Positions 41,900 through 51,476 of a stretch of DNA of 64,000 bases are shown here, one piece after another. The position numbers and the translations under genes are program-made. The first letter of the stretch is position 1; the number at the start of each line of letters is the position of its first letter. Source of the stretch: Clostridiales bacterium 1_7_47FAA. GTDB taxonomy: Bacteria > Bacillota > Clostridia > Lachnospirales > Lachnospiraceae. The notes below the pieces were generated by a model. The model was not told where the DNA came from. It did not search any database and worked only from the letters and a program-made list of their open reading frames with translations. The stretch is taken from the NCBI GenBank assembly GCA_000155435.1, contig DS990260.1, positions 2,770,984 to 2,834,983 on the forward strand. The letters run 5' to 3'.

Positions 41900-42676
41900 T
41901 TATCCCCTCATATAATCTTCCAAACTGCTTTTCAGTTTCCTGATTGCCTTGGTGTGGATTTGGCATACGCGCGACTGGCCGATGCCCATGACCTCTGCAA
42001 TCTCTGAATATTTTAATTCTTCATAATAATACAATGTTATGACAAGCCGCTCCTTTTCCCCCAGGCCGTCGATGGCAGCCGTGAGCATTTCCATCATTTC
42101 CCTGTAAAAAAGGCTTTCCTCGGGCTTGCCGTCCATGTCCCCTGCCTCCAGCTCCCCTTTTGCAAATATGGCTGTCATGTCCTGCAGCGCTGCTTCAAAT
42201 GAAAGTACGGATGCGTGGTTCATGTATTTTATATGATTTTCTACTTTTTCAACGGGCATGTCAAGGTATCCGGCCACATCCTTCACATCCGGCTCCCCCA
42301 TCTTTTCATGGGACAGGATGGAAAATGCCTCATCCACCTTTTTCTGGAAATTCCTTGCCCTGTGGGGTACCCAGTCCTGGCTGCGTATATAGTCAATCAT
42401 GGCCCCGCGCACGCGCACGAATGCATATGTCTCAAACCTGGCCCCTTTGCCGGGGTCATAGCGGTCCAGACATTCCATCAGCGCCAGCACCCCCTGGTCC
42501 GTCAGATCCTCCTGCTCCAGAAGGCTCCCGGCCATGGTCCGCAGCTGTACGGCGGCGGACCTTACAATGGGGAGATAATGTAGGACCAGTTTATTCCTCA
42601 GTTCCTGGCTGCCGTTTTTCCTGTACGCCTCCAGGTCCCTGGTCATTTCCTCATGGTCTGTCTGTTCCATCTGCAT
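41900..42676 (-). CDS. fliA: Flagellar sigma factor FliA (sigma-28/WhiG family)
   Basis: A 258-residue sigma factor: region 2 with RFETYAFVRVRGAMIDYIRS near residue 80, region 3, and a region 4 helix-turn-helix (YSEIAEVMGIGQSRVCQIHT near residue 220). It drives late flagellar genes and is held by FlgM. Encoded in operon B while its antagonist flgM leads operon A under a sigma-28 site. AGGTAACAGG precedes the ATG. Confidence 0.96.
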   Translation of the reverse strand: MQMEQTDHEEMTRDLEAYRKNGSQELRNKLVLHYLPIVRSAAVQLRTMAGSLLEQEDLTDQGVLALMECLDRYDPGKGARFETYAFVRVRGAMIDYIRSQDWVPHRARNFQKKVDEAFSILSHEKMGEPDVKDVAGYLDMPVEKVENHIKYMNHASVLSFEAALQDMTAIFAKGELEAGDMDGKPEESLFYREMMEMLTAAIDGLGEKERLVITLYYYEELKYSEIAEVMGIGQSRVCQIHTKAIRKLKSSLEDYMRG

Positions 42677-42700
42677 AACCTGTTACCTCTGCTGCCATTC

Positions 42701-44749
42701 CTAACTCAGGGAAATGCTTCCCAATGCCTGTATCTGTATATTGTTGTCTATCTCACTGAAGGATACCACCGCCACATTGGGGTAGAACTGGTCAATCAGC
42801 TTTTTAAAGTAAATCCGTACCACCGGGGAGGTGAGTATGATCGGGATATTTACCAGATCCTTAATCTTGTTGATCTCCGCCGTGGCCGATGACACGATGC
42901 TCTGGATTGCAGCAGGCTCCAGGGCCAGATAGGAACCGGTGTCCATCTTCTTAACCGAGGACATGATCATGTTCTCTATCTTGTCGTCCAGGCTGATGAC
43001 CTTCATCTGCCCGGCCTCTGAGAACCTGCGGGAGATGGTGCGCTTTAATGCCTGGCGCACATACTCGGTCAGCATATCCGTATCCCTGACCTGGCTTCCG
43101 TAATCGCTTAGGGTTTCCACGATGGTCTCCATGTCGCGGATGGGAATCCCCTCCCGCAAAAGGTTTGCCAATACCTTCTGCAGCCCGCCCACCGTGATGA
43201 TGGACGGTATGGTGTCCTCCACAATACTGCTGTTGGTCTTTTTCAGTGTCTCTAAAAGATTGTTTACCTCCTGACGGTTAAGAAGCTCATGGAGATGCTC
43301 CTTCACCACCTCGGAAAGGTGGGTTATGACCACGGAGGTGGGGTCAATCAGGGTATATCCTGCCAGCTCGGCCTGTATCTTCCTGTCCTCGCTAATCCAT
43401 TTGGCGGGAATGTGGAAGGCAGGGTCGATGGTGTCGATTCCCGGCACGTCATCCGCGTCCGTTCCAGGCGGCAGCGCCAGGTAGTGGTCCATCAGGATAT
43501 CCCCTCTGGCCACCTCCTCCCCCTTTAACAGGATGCTGTACTGGTTGGGGTTAAGCTGCCCGCTGTCCTTAATCCTTACAGAGGGAATGACAAATCCCAT
43601 GTCCAGGGCCATCTGCTTGCGGAACATGACCACACGGTCAATGAAATTGCCGCCGTTGCTCTCGTCCGCCAGGGGAATCAGGCTGTAGCCGAATTCCATT
43701 TCTATCTGTTCTACATTTAATAGTCCATAAACGTTTTCAATGTTTTTGTAATAGGACGCCTCGCTGGTGACTTCTGTTTCCACAAATTCTTCCACGGTCT
43801 CCGCCACCAAGCCCTGCTGGCGTTTATACAGGTAATATCCCCCGCCTGTCAGGCCCGCGGATATCATCAGTATCTGGGGCACCGGAAATCCGGGAATCAG
43901 GCACAGGCAGGCAGCAGCGCCGCCCGCTGTCATCAGCACCCTTGGCTGGGCCAGGAACTGCTTTGTCAGATCCTCGCTCAGGCTGTTCTCCGACGCGGAC
44001 CGGGTCACGATCATACCCGTTGCCACCGATATGAGCAGGGCCGGGATCTGGGATACCAGACCGTCCCCAATGGTGGAGGTGGTATAAATCTGCATGATAT
44101 CCTGTATGCTTCCCTGGCTGTTCATGATACCAACGATGACGCCGCCCACAAAGTTGATGAAGGTAATGATGATGGAGATAATGGCGTCTCCCTTAACAAA
44201 TTTGGTGGCACCGTCCATGGAACCGAAGAAATCCGCTTCCCTCTGGATTTTGGAACGCCGCTCCTTGGCCTGCTGCTCATCAATGAGGCCGCTGTTCAGA
44301 TCGGCGTCAATGGCCATCTGCTTGCCGGGCATGGCGTCCAGGGTAAACCTTGCAGCAACCTCGGCCACACGCTCCGAACCTTTTGTGATTACAATGAACT
44401 GAACCAGCACGATGATTAAGAAAATAATAAAACCAATGACCACATTGCCCCGGATGACAAACTGTCCGAAGGTCTTGACCACCTGCCCCGCATAACCGTT
44501 GTCAAAGAGGATTTTCCTGGTGGATGATATGTTAAGCCCCAGCCGGAACAGGGTCGTGACCAGCAGGAGGGAGGGAAATACGGAAAACTCCAGGGTTTCC
44601 CTGATATACATGGTCATCACAAGAATCAGCAAAGACAATGTTATGTTCAGTATAAATAAAAAGTCCAGTATGGGTGTGGGCAGGGGAATCAGTATCAGGA
44701 AAATGATTCCGATGATTCCCGCTGTTACAAGGATATTAAACCGTTTCAA
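42701..44749 (-). CDS. flhA: Flagellar export apparatus protein FlhA
   Basis: A 682-residue FlhA: eight membrane segments in the first ~320 residues with the FHIPEP-type loop (SERVAEVAARFTLDAMPGKQ, then MAIDADLNSGLID), and a large cytoplasmic docking domain that receives chaperone-substrate pairs. Start is TTG, three bases after the upstream gene. Usually followed by flhF and flhG; here fliA follows directly. Confidence 0.97.
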   Translation of the reverse strand: MKRFNILVTAGIIGIIFLILIPLPTPILDFLFILNITLSLLILVMTMYIRETLEFSVFPSLLLVTTLFRLGLNISSTRKILFDNGYAGQVVKTFGQFVIRGNVVIGFIIFLIIVLVQFIVITKGSERVAEVAARFTLDAMPGKQMAIDADLNSGLIDEQQAKERRSKIQREADFFGSMDGATKFVKGDAIISIIITFINFVGGVIVGIMNSQGSIQDIMQIYTTSTIGDGLVSQIPALLISVATGMIVTRSASENSLSEDLTKQFLAQPRVLMTAGGAAACLCLIPGFPVPQILMISAGLTGGGYYLYKRQQGLVAETVEEFVETEVTSEASYYKNIENVYGLLNVEQIEMEFGYSLIPLADESNGGNFIDRVVMFRKQMALDMGFVIPSVRIKDSGQLNPNQYSILLKGEEVARGDILMDHYLALPPGTDADDVPGIDTIDPAFHIPAKWISEDRKIQAELAGYTLIDPTSVVITHLSEVVKEHLHELLNRQEVNNLLETLKKTNSSIVEDTIPSIITVGGLQKVLANLLREGIPIRDMETIVETLSDYGSQVRDTDMLTEYVRQALKRTISRRFSEAGQMKVISLDDKIENMIMSSVKKMDTGSYLALEPAAIQSIVSSATAEINKIKDLVNIPIILTSPVVRIYFKKLIDQFYPNVAVVSFSEIDNNIQIQALGSISLS

Positions 44750-44751
44750 CT

Positions 44752-45858
44752 TTATTCACCATTTCCAATAATGCTTCTTGTATTTACTATTTCAGTGATA
44801 CGTACACCGAAGTTGTCGTCAATCACAACCACTTCCCCCCTGGCAATGAGCTGTCCGTTGACAATGATGTCCACAGGCGCATCTGCCTGTTTATCCAGCT
44901 CCACCACGGTTCCGTTGTTGAAATTCAGCACATCCTTAAGCCTGCGCCTGGTCTTGCCGATTTCCACCGACACGTTAAGGGGCACATCCATGATAAGCCC
45001 CAGGTTGCCGCTGATGGCAGGGCTCCTGTACATGGTATCCTGCCCGGGCTGTGTCCGGGCAGCGGCGGCATTCCCGCCCCACGAAAGTCCCGGGACTGCC
45101 GGGGCTGCGCCGTCCATCATCCGTCCTGCCGCGGGCGTTGCCTGACCGCGTCCGGCTCCCTGGCCCACAATCACGCTTTTCTCCATCTCACGCGCCTGCC
45201 TGGCAGCCTCTTCCTCCTCCTGCCTGGCCCTGGCCTGCGCTTCCTGCCTGGCCTGAATCTCCTGCGCCAGGCTGTCTATGGCTGCGGCCGATATGCACTC
45301 AATGAATTCCGACTCAACCATATCCTTTATCCGCATGGTATAATTAACAACCATGATCCTGGAATCAGGCTGATCGCCGATGACAGGGGACAGGTTCTGG
45401 CGTCCGTCTGACAGGACCAGCTGGCAGTCCGCAAAATCCATGGTATCGCCCAGATACTGCGCCATGGCCGTAGCCGAGGCGTGGGCCATCTGGTTCATCA
45501 GCTCCCCCGCAGCGCTCATGGCCACGTCGTCAAACACAAAATCCGGGTCAGGAAGGTCATCCACACCCATGAGTTCATTTAAAAATACCTGCATATCCCT
45601 TTGCCGGAGGATCATCACAACATTTCCGGCCACCTGGGAGGTAAGACAGCTTTTCACAAAGATAGCTGGTTCCAGGAGGCTGTATTCCACTTCCTTCACC
45701 GTCATCTCATGTATCTGGGGTTCCCCTATGGCTATGTCCGCCTTTAAAATGGATGAAACCGCTTCCCCCGCTGCCTGTGCATGTATCCTTATCAGTTCTT
45801 CAAACATCTGTCCGTCCGTCATTGCCTGGATATCCTGGCCTTCCTGTGCCTTCGCCAT
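44752..45858 (-). CDS. Flagellar motor switch protein FliY/FliN, paralogue 2
   Basis: A 368-residue C-ring-type protein: a CheC-like domain (residues ~10-200) in which the S-xxx-E-xx-N motif is intact (SAAGELMNQM near residue 112), an Ala/Gln/Arg-rich linker with many charged residues, and a C-terminal FliN/SpoA domain (LNVSVEIGKTRRRLKDVLNF). It may be the active CheY-P phosphatase, the counterpart of the altered site in paralogue 1. It lacks an EIDALL-type docking peptide. Lies between motA and flhA; GGAGC precedes the ATG. Confidence 0.88.
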   Translation of the reverse strand: MAKAQEGQDIQAMTDGQMFEELIRIHAQAAGEAVSSILKADIAIGEPQIHEMTVKEVEYSLLEPAIFVKSCLTSQVAGNVVMILRQRDMQVFLNELMGVDDLPDPDFVFDDVAMSAAGELMNQMAHASATAMAQYLGDTMDFADCQLVLSDGRQNLSPVIGDQPDSRIMVVNYTMRIKDMVESEFIECISAAAIDSLAQEIQARQEAQARARQEEEEAARQAREMEKSVIVGQGAGRGQATPAAGRMMDGAAPAVPGLSWGGNAAAARTQPGQDTMYRSPAISGNLGLIMDVPLNVSVEIGKTRRRLKDVLNFNNGTVVELDKQADAPVDIIVNGQLIARGEVVVIDDNFGVRITEIVNTRSIIGNGE

Positions 45859-45872
45859 GGTTTAAGCTCCTT

Positions 45873-46733
45873 CTATTCCACAATCTCTTTGTTATTTCTT
45901 CTGCGGCGTTTCTTCTTAGCTGCCTTTTTCTGGCCGTCCTTTTCTTTTTCCTCTTCCGTCTTCTTATAGCTGGCCGGAAGAAGCTTGAACAGCTTTTCCT
46001 CTATGAATTTGGGGTTCTCGCCTTCCTGGATGGCCAATACGCCCTCCATCACCAGCTGCTTGCACAGGAATTCCTCTTCATGCCTGGCCTTCAGCTTGCT
46101 GGCCATGGGCAGGAATATGATATTGGCAAGCAGGGAACCGTACAGGGTGGTGATAAGCGCCACGGCCATGCCCTTTGCAAGGGCGTCCACATCCGACATG
46201 TTGCCCAGCATGAGGATCAGGCCCACCAGGGTTCCTATCATGCCGAAGGCAGGCGCGTAGCTGGCCGCCTTTTCATAGAAACGACGGTCCAGGGCGTGCC
46301 GCTCATCCAGCTGCTCAAGCTCCGTCTCCATGGCCTTGCGCACCTTCTCCGAATCCACGGAATCCACCACCAGCATCAGGCTGTTGTGCAGGAACGGCTC
46401 GTCGATTTCATTGAGCTTATCCTCCAGGGATAACAGCCCCTTCATCCGGGCCTCCGTGGCCAGGCTTACAATCTGACTTATGGACTGCACCGGATTAAAG
46501 GCATAGGGCCTCACAATGATTTTCAGGTGGCTGCCAATCTTCTTGAAGGCCCCTGCGGGAAATGATATCATCATGACCCCAATGGTCCCTCCAATGGTAA
46601 TCGCCATACTCGGCACATCCACAAACGCCCGGATATTGGTAAAGACCAGTTTCATGGCCTCCTGGTCAAAGGTCATACCAAAACCCACAAGCCCCACCGC
46701 TAATATAAAACCTAGAATTGACAAGAAATCCAT
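45873..46733 (-). CDS. motA: Flagellar stator protein MotA
   Basis: A 286-residue MotA/TolQ-type protein: four membrane helices, an intracellular loop with charged residues that contact FliG, and the conserved PAFGMIGTLVGLILML helix near residue 170. A very basic C-terminal tail (about 35 residues, KKAAKKKRRRRNNK) is added. It partners MotB, which is encoded in the other operon. Confidence 0.95.
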   Translation of the reverse strand: MDFLSILGFILAVGLVGFGMTFDQEAMKLVFTNIRAFVDVPSMAITIGGTIGVMMISFPAGAFKKIGSHLKIIVRPYAFNPVQSISQIVSLATEARMKGLLSLEDKLNEIDEPFLHNSLMLVVDSVDSEKVRKAMETELEQLDERHALDRRFYEKAASYAPAFGMIGTLVGLILMLGNMSDVDALAKGMAVALITTLYGSLLANIIFLPMASKLKARHEEEFLCKQLVMEGVLAIQEGENPKFIEEKLFKLLPASYKKTEEEKEKDGQKKAAKKKRRRRNNKEIVE

Positions 46734-46777
46734 AACCCTACTTCCTTTTCTCCACTTTTCTCACTCTGCCCGTATGC

Positions 46778-46984
46778 TCAGCCCTTAATCTGGTCAATCA
46801 TCCCGCGGAATGCCTCCCGGCGGAACTCCACTACCTTCTTTACCACTTCTTCCTTGGATTCCCTTACAATCAGGTGCTTTCCGTTGGTCAGGAGTATGGT
46901 GGTATCAGGATTCTCCATAATTGTTTCAATTAAATCGCAGTTCAGCACAAAGGCTTCCCCGTTTAGTTTTTTAAGTATGATCAT
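46778..46984 (-). CDS. flbD: FlbD family flagellar protein
   Basis: A 68-residue protein of the Gram-positive FlbD family (not the Caulobacter regulator): MIILKKLNGEAFVLNCDLIE then NPDTTILLTNGKHLIVRES. Found after flgE in many Firmicutes and used in hook assembly or regulation; exact role unknown. GGAGGGCGG precedes the ATG at 46984. Confidence 0.9.
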   Translation of the reverse strand: MIILKKLNGEAFVLNCDLIETIMENPDTTILLTNGKHLIVRESKEEVVKKVVEFRREAFRGMIDQIKG

Positions 46985-47006
46985 GATACCGCCCTCCTGT
47001 CCTGTC

Positions 47007-47056
47007 ATCAGGCCCTGTCTGATGCCTTATCCGGTTTCTTATCGCCAGGGCCTGAT
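47007..47056. repeat. Perfect 11-bp inverted repeat between flgE and flbD
   Basis: Arms ATCAGGCCCTG (47007-47017) and CAGGGCCTGAT (47046-47056) enclose a 28-base loop. No T-run follows, so it is not a standard terminator; it could protect an mRNA end or bind a regulator. Confidence 0.8.
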
Positions 47057-47102
47057 TGAAAATCTATTCCGCCATCTGAACGGCCTAAGGCCATCCATGC
47101 AG

Positions 47103-48761
47103 TTACCTCTTAAGATTTACCAGCTCTTCCAGGATGGAATCCGATACCGTGATGATCCTTGAGTTGGCCTGGAAACCTCTCTGCGTGACAATCATGTCCG
47201 CAAACTCTGTGGAAATATCCACATTGGACATCTCCAGGGACGAGGTCTTCAGGGCGCCTGTGCCGTCCTCACCTGCCTTGCAGGCCTTGGCGTCGCCGGA
47301 GTTGCCTGTGGCCTTAAAATAGGAATTGCCCACGCCCTCAAGTCCGTACGGGTTATCAAAGGTTACCAGGTCAATCCGCCCTATCTGGATTTTTCCAAGA
47401 TTCGGGTGGTTGGCTTCTATGATACCGTTTGCCAGGATGGTCACGCCCGCGTCGGAAAGGGATACGGTACCGCCTGCGCTTCCGTCCGTCAGGGTGAATG
47501 CCTTGCTGCCAAGGCCCAAATCCCTGGAATTGGTGGCTGCGGTAATGCTTCCGGCTGCAACCGTTGTATCAGCCGTGGGATTTATTTTAAAATAATCTTC
47601 AATGGCAGTGTAGCCGGGGTGTTTCACTTCAATGTACTGTCCGGCTTCCTCGCCGCTTGGCGGGGTCCCGGTTTCCTTCAGCCACACACTGTTGGCCGAG
47701 GTGCTGTTCTCTGAAATCTGGCCCTCAAATATCCTGGTTTTCCCATCTTTTTTCACGGTAGCTGTTAACTTCCACGCGTCCGGGCTGGTGCCTGCCTTGA
47801 CAATTGTATACTCCACATCCCCCGATGCCGTAAACACGGGTTCCGTGCTGGTGCTGGAAGGCTTGATGCCTCCGAAAATCCCGCTGTCCTTATAAGTATC
47901 ATTAAATATCTGCTCACCAGGCTTAATCCCGAAATTCTCTCCCATCAGTTCCTTGCCAGTAAACCCGCCAGTCTGGGCCGGCTGGGCCGTTATGGTAAAA
48001 TTGCCTGCCGGATGGGGCGTGCCGTTATTGGCGCGGGAAATGGCGCTGTTCATTTTCTCATTAAAATCAGATAAACTTGCAAAGGATGCCTTGTCACTGA
48101 TCCTCACCACAATGCTGGAGGTATTGAACTCGCTTGGCTGAACCACCACATCCGCGCCGTCCGGAAGGGTCTCATCCAGTTTGAATGAAATGGATACATT
48201 GGCGTCCCCTGTGGCGTTCTGGGATGTTATGGTGTATTTAACCCCATTGATTTCCTGGGTACTGCTGGACTGGGCATTGTTCTTGGACGGGATGCTTAAA
48301 TGTATCTTATCAGAAGAGGCAGCCTTACCCAACGGGTCCCCCGTCACGCCCAGCACCGTATATCCGTTGGCATCCACCAGGTTGCCGCTCTTGTAATCCA
48401 GCTGGAGGTTTCCTGCCCTGGTGTAGAATATATTGCCGTCAGAGTCCATTACCTGGAAGAATCCCTCGCCGGTAATGGCCACATCCATGGGCCTTCCCGT
48501 GGACTGCAGGGCTGAACGTTCCATGTTCAGGTCGATTCCTGCCAGCTGCGCGCCGTAACCTACCTGGCTGGCATTGGTACCGCCCCTGTTGTTATCGCCG
48601 CTGGTCGCACTCTGGAGCGTCTGGTAATAAACATCCTGGAAACGCGCGCGGCTTGACTTAAAACCATACGTATTAACGTTGGCAATGTTGTTGCCGATGA
48701 CATCCAGTTTGGTCTGATGGGCCTGCATGCCCGACACTGCTGAAAATAGTGATCTTAACAT
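47103..48761 (-). CDS. flgE: Flagellar hook protein FlgE
   Basis: The hook subunit, 552 residues. Axial motifs MLRSLFSAVSGMQAHQTKLD and NNIANVNTYGFKSSRARF at the start, DVAITGEGFFQVMDSDG near residue 90, and the C-terminal FADMIVTQRGFQANSRIITV helix. A Thr/Ser/Gly-rich variable centre (residues ~160-420) makes it longer than the ~400 of enteric FlgE. AAGGAG eight bases before the ATG at 48761 fixes the start over an earlier TTG. Confidence 0.96.
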   Translation of the reverse strand: MLRSLFSAVSGMQAHQTKLDVIGNNIANVNTYGFKSSRARFQDVYYQTLQSATSGDNNRGGTNASQVGYGAQLAGIDLNMERSALQSTGRPMDVAITGEGFFQVMDSDGNIFYTRAGNLQLDYKSGNLVDANGYTVLGVTGDPLGKAASSDKIHLSIPSKNNAQSSSTQEINGVKYTITSQNATGDANVSISFKLDETLPDGADVVVQPSEFNTSSIVVRISDKASFASLSDFNEKMNSAISRANNGTPHPAGNFTITAQPAQTGGFTGKELMGENFGIKPGEQIFNDTYKDSGIFGGIKPSSTSTEPVFTASGDVEYTIVKAGTSPDAWKLTATVKKDGKTRIFEGQISENSTSANSVWLKETGTPPSGEEAGQYIEVKHPGYTAIEDYFKINPTADTTVAAGSITAATNSRDLGLGSKAFTLTDGSAGGTVSLSDAGVTILANGIIEANHPNLGKIQIGRIDLVTFDNPYGLEGVGNSYFKATGNSGDAKACKAGEDGTGALKTSSLEMSNVDISTEFADMIVTQRGFQANSRIITVSDSILEELVNLKR

Positions 48762-48832
48762 ATTCAATTCTCCTTTTTAAACCGCCTTACCCGTCCGTCG
48801 TTCGGGGTAAGGATAGCCTCCTAAAGGACCGG

Positions 48833-49231
48833 CTATATCATAACGGTTCCGTCAATATTCGTGAAGACCGTGCCTTTCAGGCTGTCCTCATTCACAACTG
48901 TAACTACTTTATTATTCCTGACATTGACAACGAAGGCCGTGGAACCAAGAAGGATCAGCGGCTCTTTTAGGCCCTTCTCTTCCGCCATGCGGATGCCTTC
49001 ATTGAGACGGCCGATGTTCTCTGAGGATACATCCACGCCGCGCTCCACCACACGCTCTATGGCATGCTTGGAAAATGACACCTGGCTTTCTTCCTTAATC
49101 CTCTGCTCCAGCAGTTCTTTAAATGCGCTGTCATTGCCTTTTGCTTCCTGGGGCCTTTTTTCCGGCGGCCCGCTTGGAGTCCCCGTATAGATGGGGGTAT
49201 GAAGCATTTTATTATATATCATTGAATCCAT
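48833..49231 (-). CDS. TIGR02530-type flagellar operon protein
   Basis: A 132-residue protein of the small family found between flgD and flgE in Firmicutes. Central motif FSKHAIERVVERGVDVSSEN and a C-terminal beta stretch (FVVNVRNNKVVTVVNED). Function unknown; its fixed place suggests a hook assembly role. GGAGGATGAACA precedes the ATG. Confidence 0.88.
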   Translation of the reverse strand: MDSMIYNKMLHTPIYTGTPSGPPEKRPQEAKGNDSAFKELLEQRIKEESQVSFSKHAIERVVERGVDVSSENIGRLNEGIRMAEEKGLKEPLILLGSTAFVVNVRNNKVVTVVNEDSLKGTVFTNIDGTVMI

Positions 49232-49253
49232 TGTTCATCCTCCTGTCCGTCCC

Positions 49254-49895
49254 CTACACCTTGCTGCTTCCATCCCCCTGATTGCCGGAATCCCCATCAT
49301 CCCCGGGCTCCTTGTCATCCTTATCGTCCTCATTGGGAGGGGTGGTGGCTGGCGGTGTCTTGATTTCCATGATTTCGTCCATGTCGTATGCTTCGCCGTC
49401 CACATATATCACAAACTTTTCATCCAGAAGGGATACCTTATCCACAAGCCCCTCCGACTTCTTCAGTTCTCCTGATACCGTGAACTTGGCGGCCGACACA
49501 TACTTCCCCACAAGGGATGTGACATATGTGCTCTTGGCATTGTAGGCCATCTGCTCCATCTGCTGCATGGTGGATATCTGGGCCAGCTGTGTCACATACT
49601 GGGTATCGTCCACAGGGTTCATGAAATCCTGGTTCTTAAGCTGGGCAACCATCAGCGTGAGGAAATCCTCCATGCTGACCATCTTGTCATCCGCATCCCC
49701 AAACACGGCGTCAATCACATTGCCTGCGCCGGAACTTTCGTCCGTGTCAGGGGTATCGGTCTTACTTTTACTGTCCGTGCCGCCCGGTCCCGCCGTGCTG
49801 CCGGACGATGCGGCCCTGGACGTGGTCCCCGGCCCTGTTGTCCCTGATGCACCCAAGGCATAAGGCGAGGTATAATTTGGAACCTGTACTGACAT
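49254..49895 (-). CDS. flgD: Hook-capping scaffold protein FlgD
   Basis: A 213-residue FlgD: a Ser/Thr/Gly/Pro-rich N-terminus, the MVSMEDFLTLMVAQLKNQDF core near residue 75 with NPVDDTQYVTQLAQISTMQQ, and a short C-terminal part ending in an Asp/Gly/Glu-rich tail. It lacks the long Ig-like domains of enteric FlgD. It caps the growing hook. AAAAGGAGA precedes the ATG. Confidence 0.93.
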   Translation of the reverse strand: MSVQVPNYTSPYALGASGTTGPGTTSRAASSGSTAGPGGTDSKSKTDTPDTDESSGAGNVIDAVFGDADDKMVSMEDFLTLMVAQLKNQDFMNPVDDTQYVTQLAQISTMQQMEQMAYNAKSTYVTSLVGKYVSAAKFTVSGELKKSEGLVDKVSLLDEKFVIYVDGEAYDMDEIMEIKTPPATTPPNEDDKDDKEPGDDGDSGNQGDGSSKV

Positions 49896-49922
49896 TTCTA
49901 TCTCCTTTTCCTGTTTTGGACC

Positions 49923-51395
49923 TTATACATATGCGTACAGCCTGCTCATGCGGCTTTCCGCCATCATACGTTGGGCCTCCATGAGGATATCCTCATCTGA
50001 ACCTGCATTGTCATCCCCGCCGTAATAGCGGTAATGAGGTTGGGCCTGCTGTCCGCGGTGGTCCTGCATCTGCTGGTCATAGCCTGCAAAATCCATGGTT
50101 CCCTGGCTGTCACGGTACACTTCCGCCACTTCCGTGTTCAGCGGCCTCAGCATATCCTTCAGGCTTTCCATCTGGCTGGTAACAAGCTTTTCTGTCTCCG
50201 GGTTGGTCACGCCTATGCGCACCGACATCTTCCCATCGGTACCCGCAATGTGTATGACAATATCCCCCAGGCCTTCCGGCTTCAGGTGCACGGTCAGTTC
50301 CTTCATCCCGGTCTTGATTCCCTGCTCCAGGCCTGTCTTAAGCTGCTCCAGCACCGGAACCTGCTGTTCCTGTCCCTCTTTCACACTGTTGATGCCAAAT
50401 CCCGGATTCATACGGTTATGGCTCATACGGTCTGACAGGTCCAGTCCCCTGGCCTCTGCATTCCGTTTCAGTTCCTCAAGGACCTGGTTGGCTGTCCCGG
50501 ACTCCTCATCCACTGCAGCGGACACTTCCTGCTCCCGGCCCATGGCCTTTAACAGTTCCTGTCTGCCCTGCATGTTGGAAAGGCTGTCCTCACCGGATTC
50601 CTGCGGCTGTGCATTGCCCTTAACGGATACTTCCCCGCGGGCTGCCATCCCGGCTGCATCCGCCGCCTTCATGGCATCGGAAAACATTCCGGTCCTGTCC
50701 GGTCCCGTCTGTTCCTGCCCTGCTGTCTGCTGCAACGCATTTTCTTTAGCATCGTATGCCGCTGGCCGGATCATATCCTGGCCGGATACCATACCCTGTC
50801 CTTCCAGTCCTGTCATGGCTGTCAGCACGGAGCTTATATCCTGTTCCTGATGGACGGTCTGTACAACCGGTCCTGCCTGTACCGAAACCTGCCCGTCCTG
50901 CTGTCCTGCTGTCTGTATCCCCACATCCTGTGTATCGGGATCCCCGTATTGCAGGAAGGCCATCATGGCCTGCATGCTCATGGCTGCTTCCAGGTTCAGG
51001 CCGTCATCCGGACGGATCTGTGCATCCCCTTCTATTCCGGAATCAGCTGCCGCCGTCTTATCCGCGGGATCTGCTGCCGTGCTGTTTCCATCCTCCAGGT
51101 TCCTGTTGGCGCCGGCCGCGGGCTTCCCATCCTGGCCTGCCGTCATCCGGCTGCCATCGGGCCTGCCTGTATCCTGTTTTTCCGTATGCCGTGCCTTTAC
51201 GCCTGATCCGTGATCCTGTTTCCCGGCAGATGCCCTGGCATCCGCGGTCCTGCTGCCATCCTGCAGGCTCCTGGCAAATACATCCGCAAAATCAGCCGTT
51301 GCCGCCTGTCTTCCTGTCCCTGGCAAAGAACCGTATGCCTGGGCTGTTTTATAGCTGCTGTCTGCCCCTATCTGTGTAAATGTTCCTGTATTCAT
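49923..51395 (-). CDS. fliK: Flagellar hook-length control protein FliK
   Basis: A 490-residue FliK: a long Ala/Gln/Asp/Gly-rich flexible ruler region (to about residue 340) and the C-terminal switch domain (LTVHLKPEGLGDIVIHIAGT near residue 365). It measures hook length and triggers FlhB switching. The ATG at 51395 follows AGGAGGTGAG; an in-frame start 26 codons earlier is rejected. Confidence 0.92.
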   Translation of the reverse strand: MNTGTFTQIGADSSYKTAQAYGSLPGTGRQAATADFADVFARSLQDGSRTADARASAGKQDHGSGVKARHTEKQDTGRPDGSRMTAGQDGKPAAGANRNLEDGNSTAADPADKTAAADSGIEGDAQIRPDDGLNLEAAMSMQAMMAFLQYGDPDTQDVGIQTAGQQDGQVSVQAGPVVQTVHQEQDISSVLTAMTGLEGQGMVSGQDMIRPAAYDAKENALQQTAGQEQTGPDRTGMFSDAMKAADAAGMAARGEVSVKGNAQPQESGEDSLSNMQGRQELLKAMGREQEVSAAVDEESGTANQVLEELKRNAEARGLDLSDRMSHNRMNPGFGINSVKEGQEQQVPVLEQLKTGLEQGIKTGMKELTVHLKPEGLGDIVIHIAGTDGKMSVRIGVTNPETEKLVTSQMESLKDMLRPLNTEVAEVYRDSQGTMDFAGYDQQMQDHRGQQAQPHYRYYGGDDNAGSDEDILMEAQRMMAESRMSRLYAYV

Positions 51396-51476
51396 CTTCT
51401 CACCTCCTTTCACATATGCCGTCCTATATAAGTACTGCCCTGCAGTACCGGGCCATGTCTGAAAACCAAACACACC

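Noticed and set aside
51432-51448. Small hairpin between fliK and fliJ as a terminator
   Set aside because: Seven-pair stem with no T-run; too weak to end transcription in the middle of the operon.
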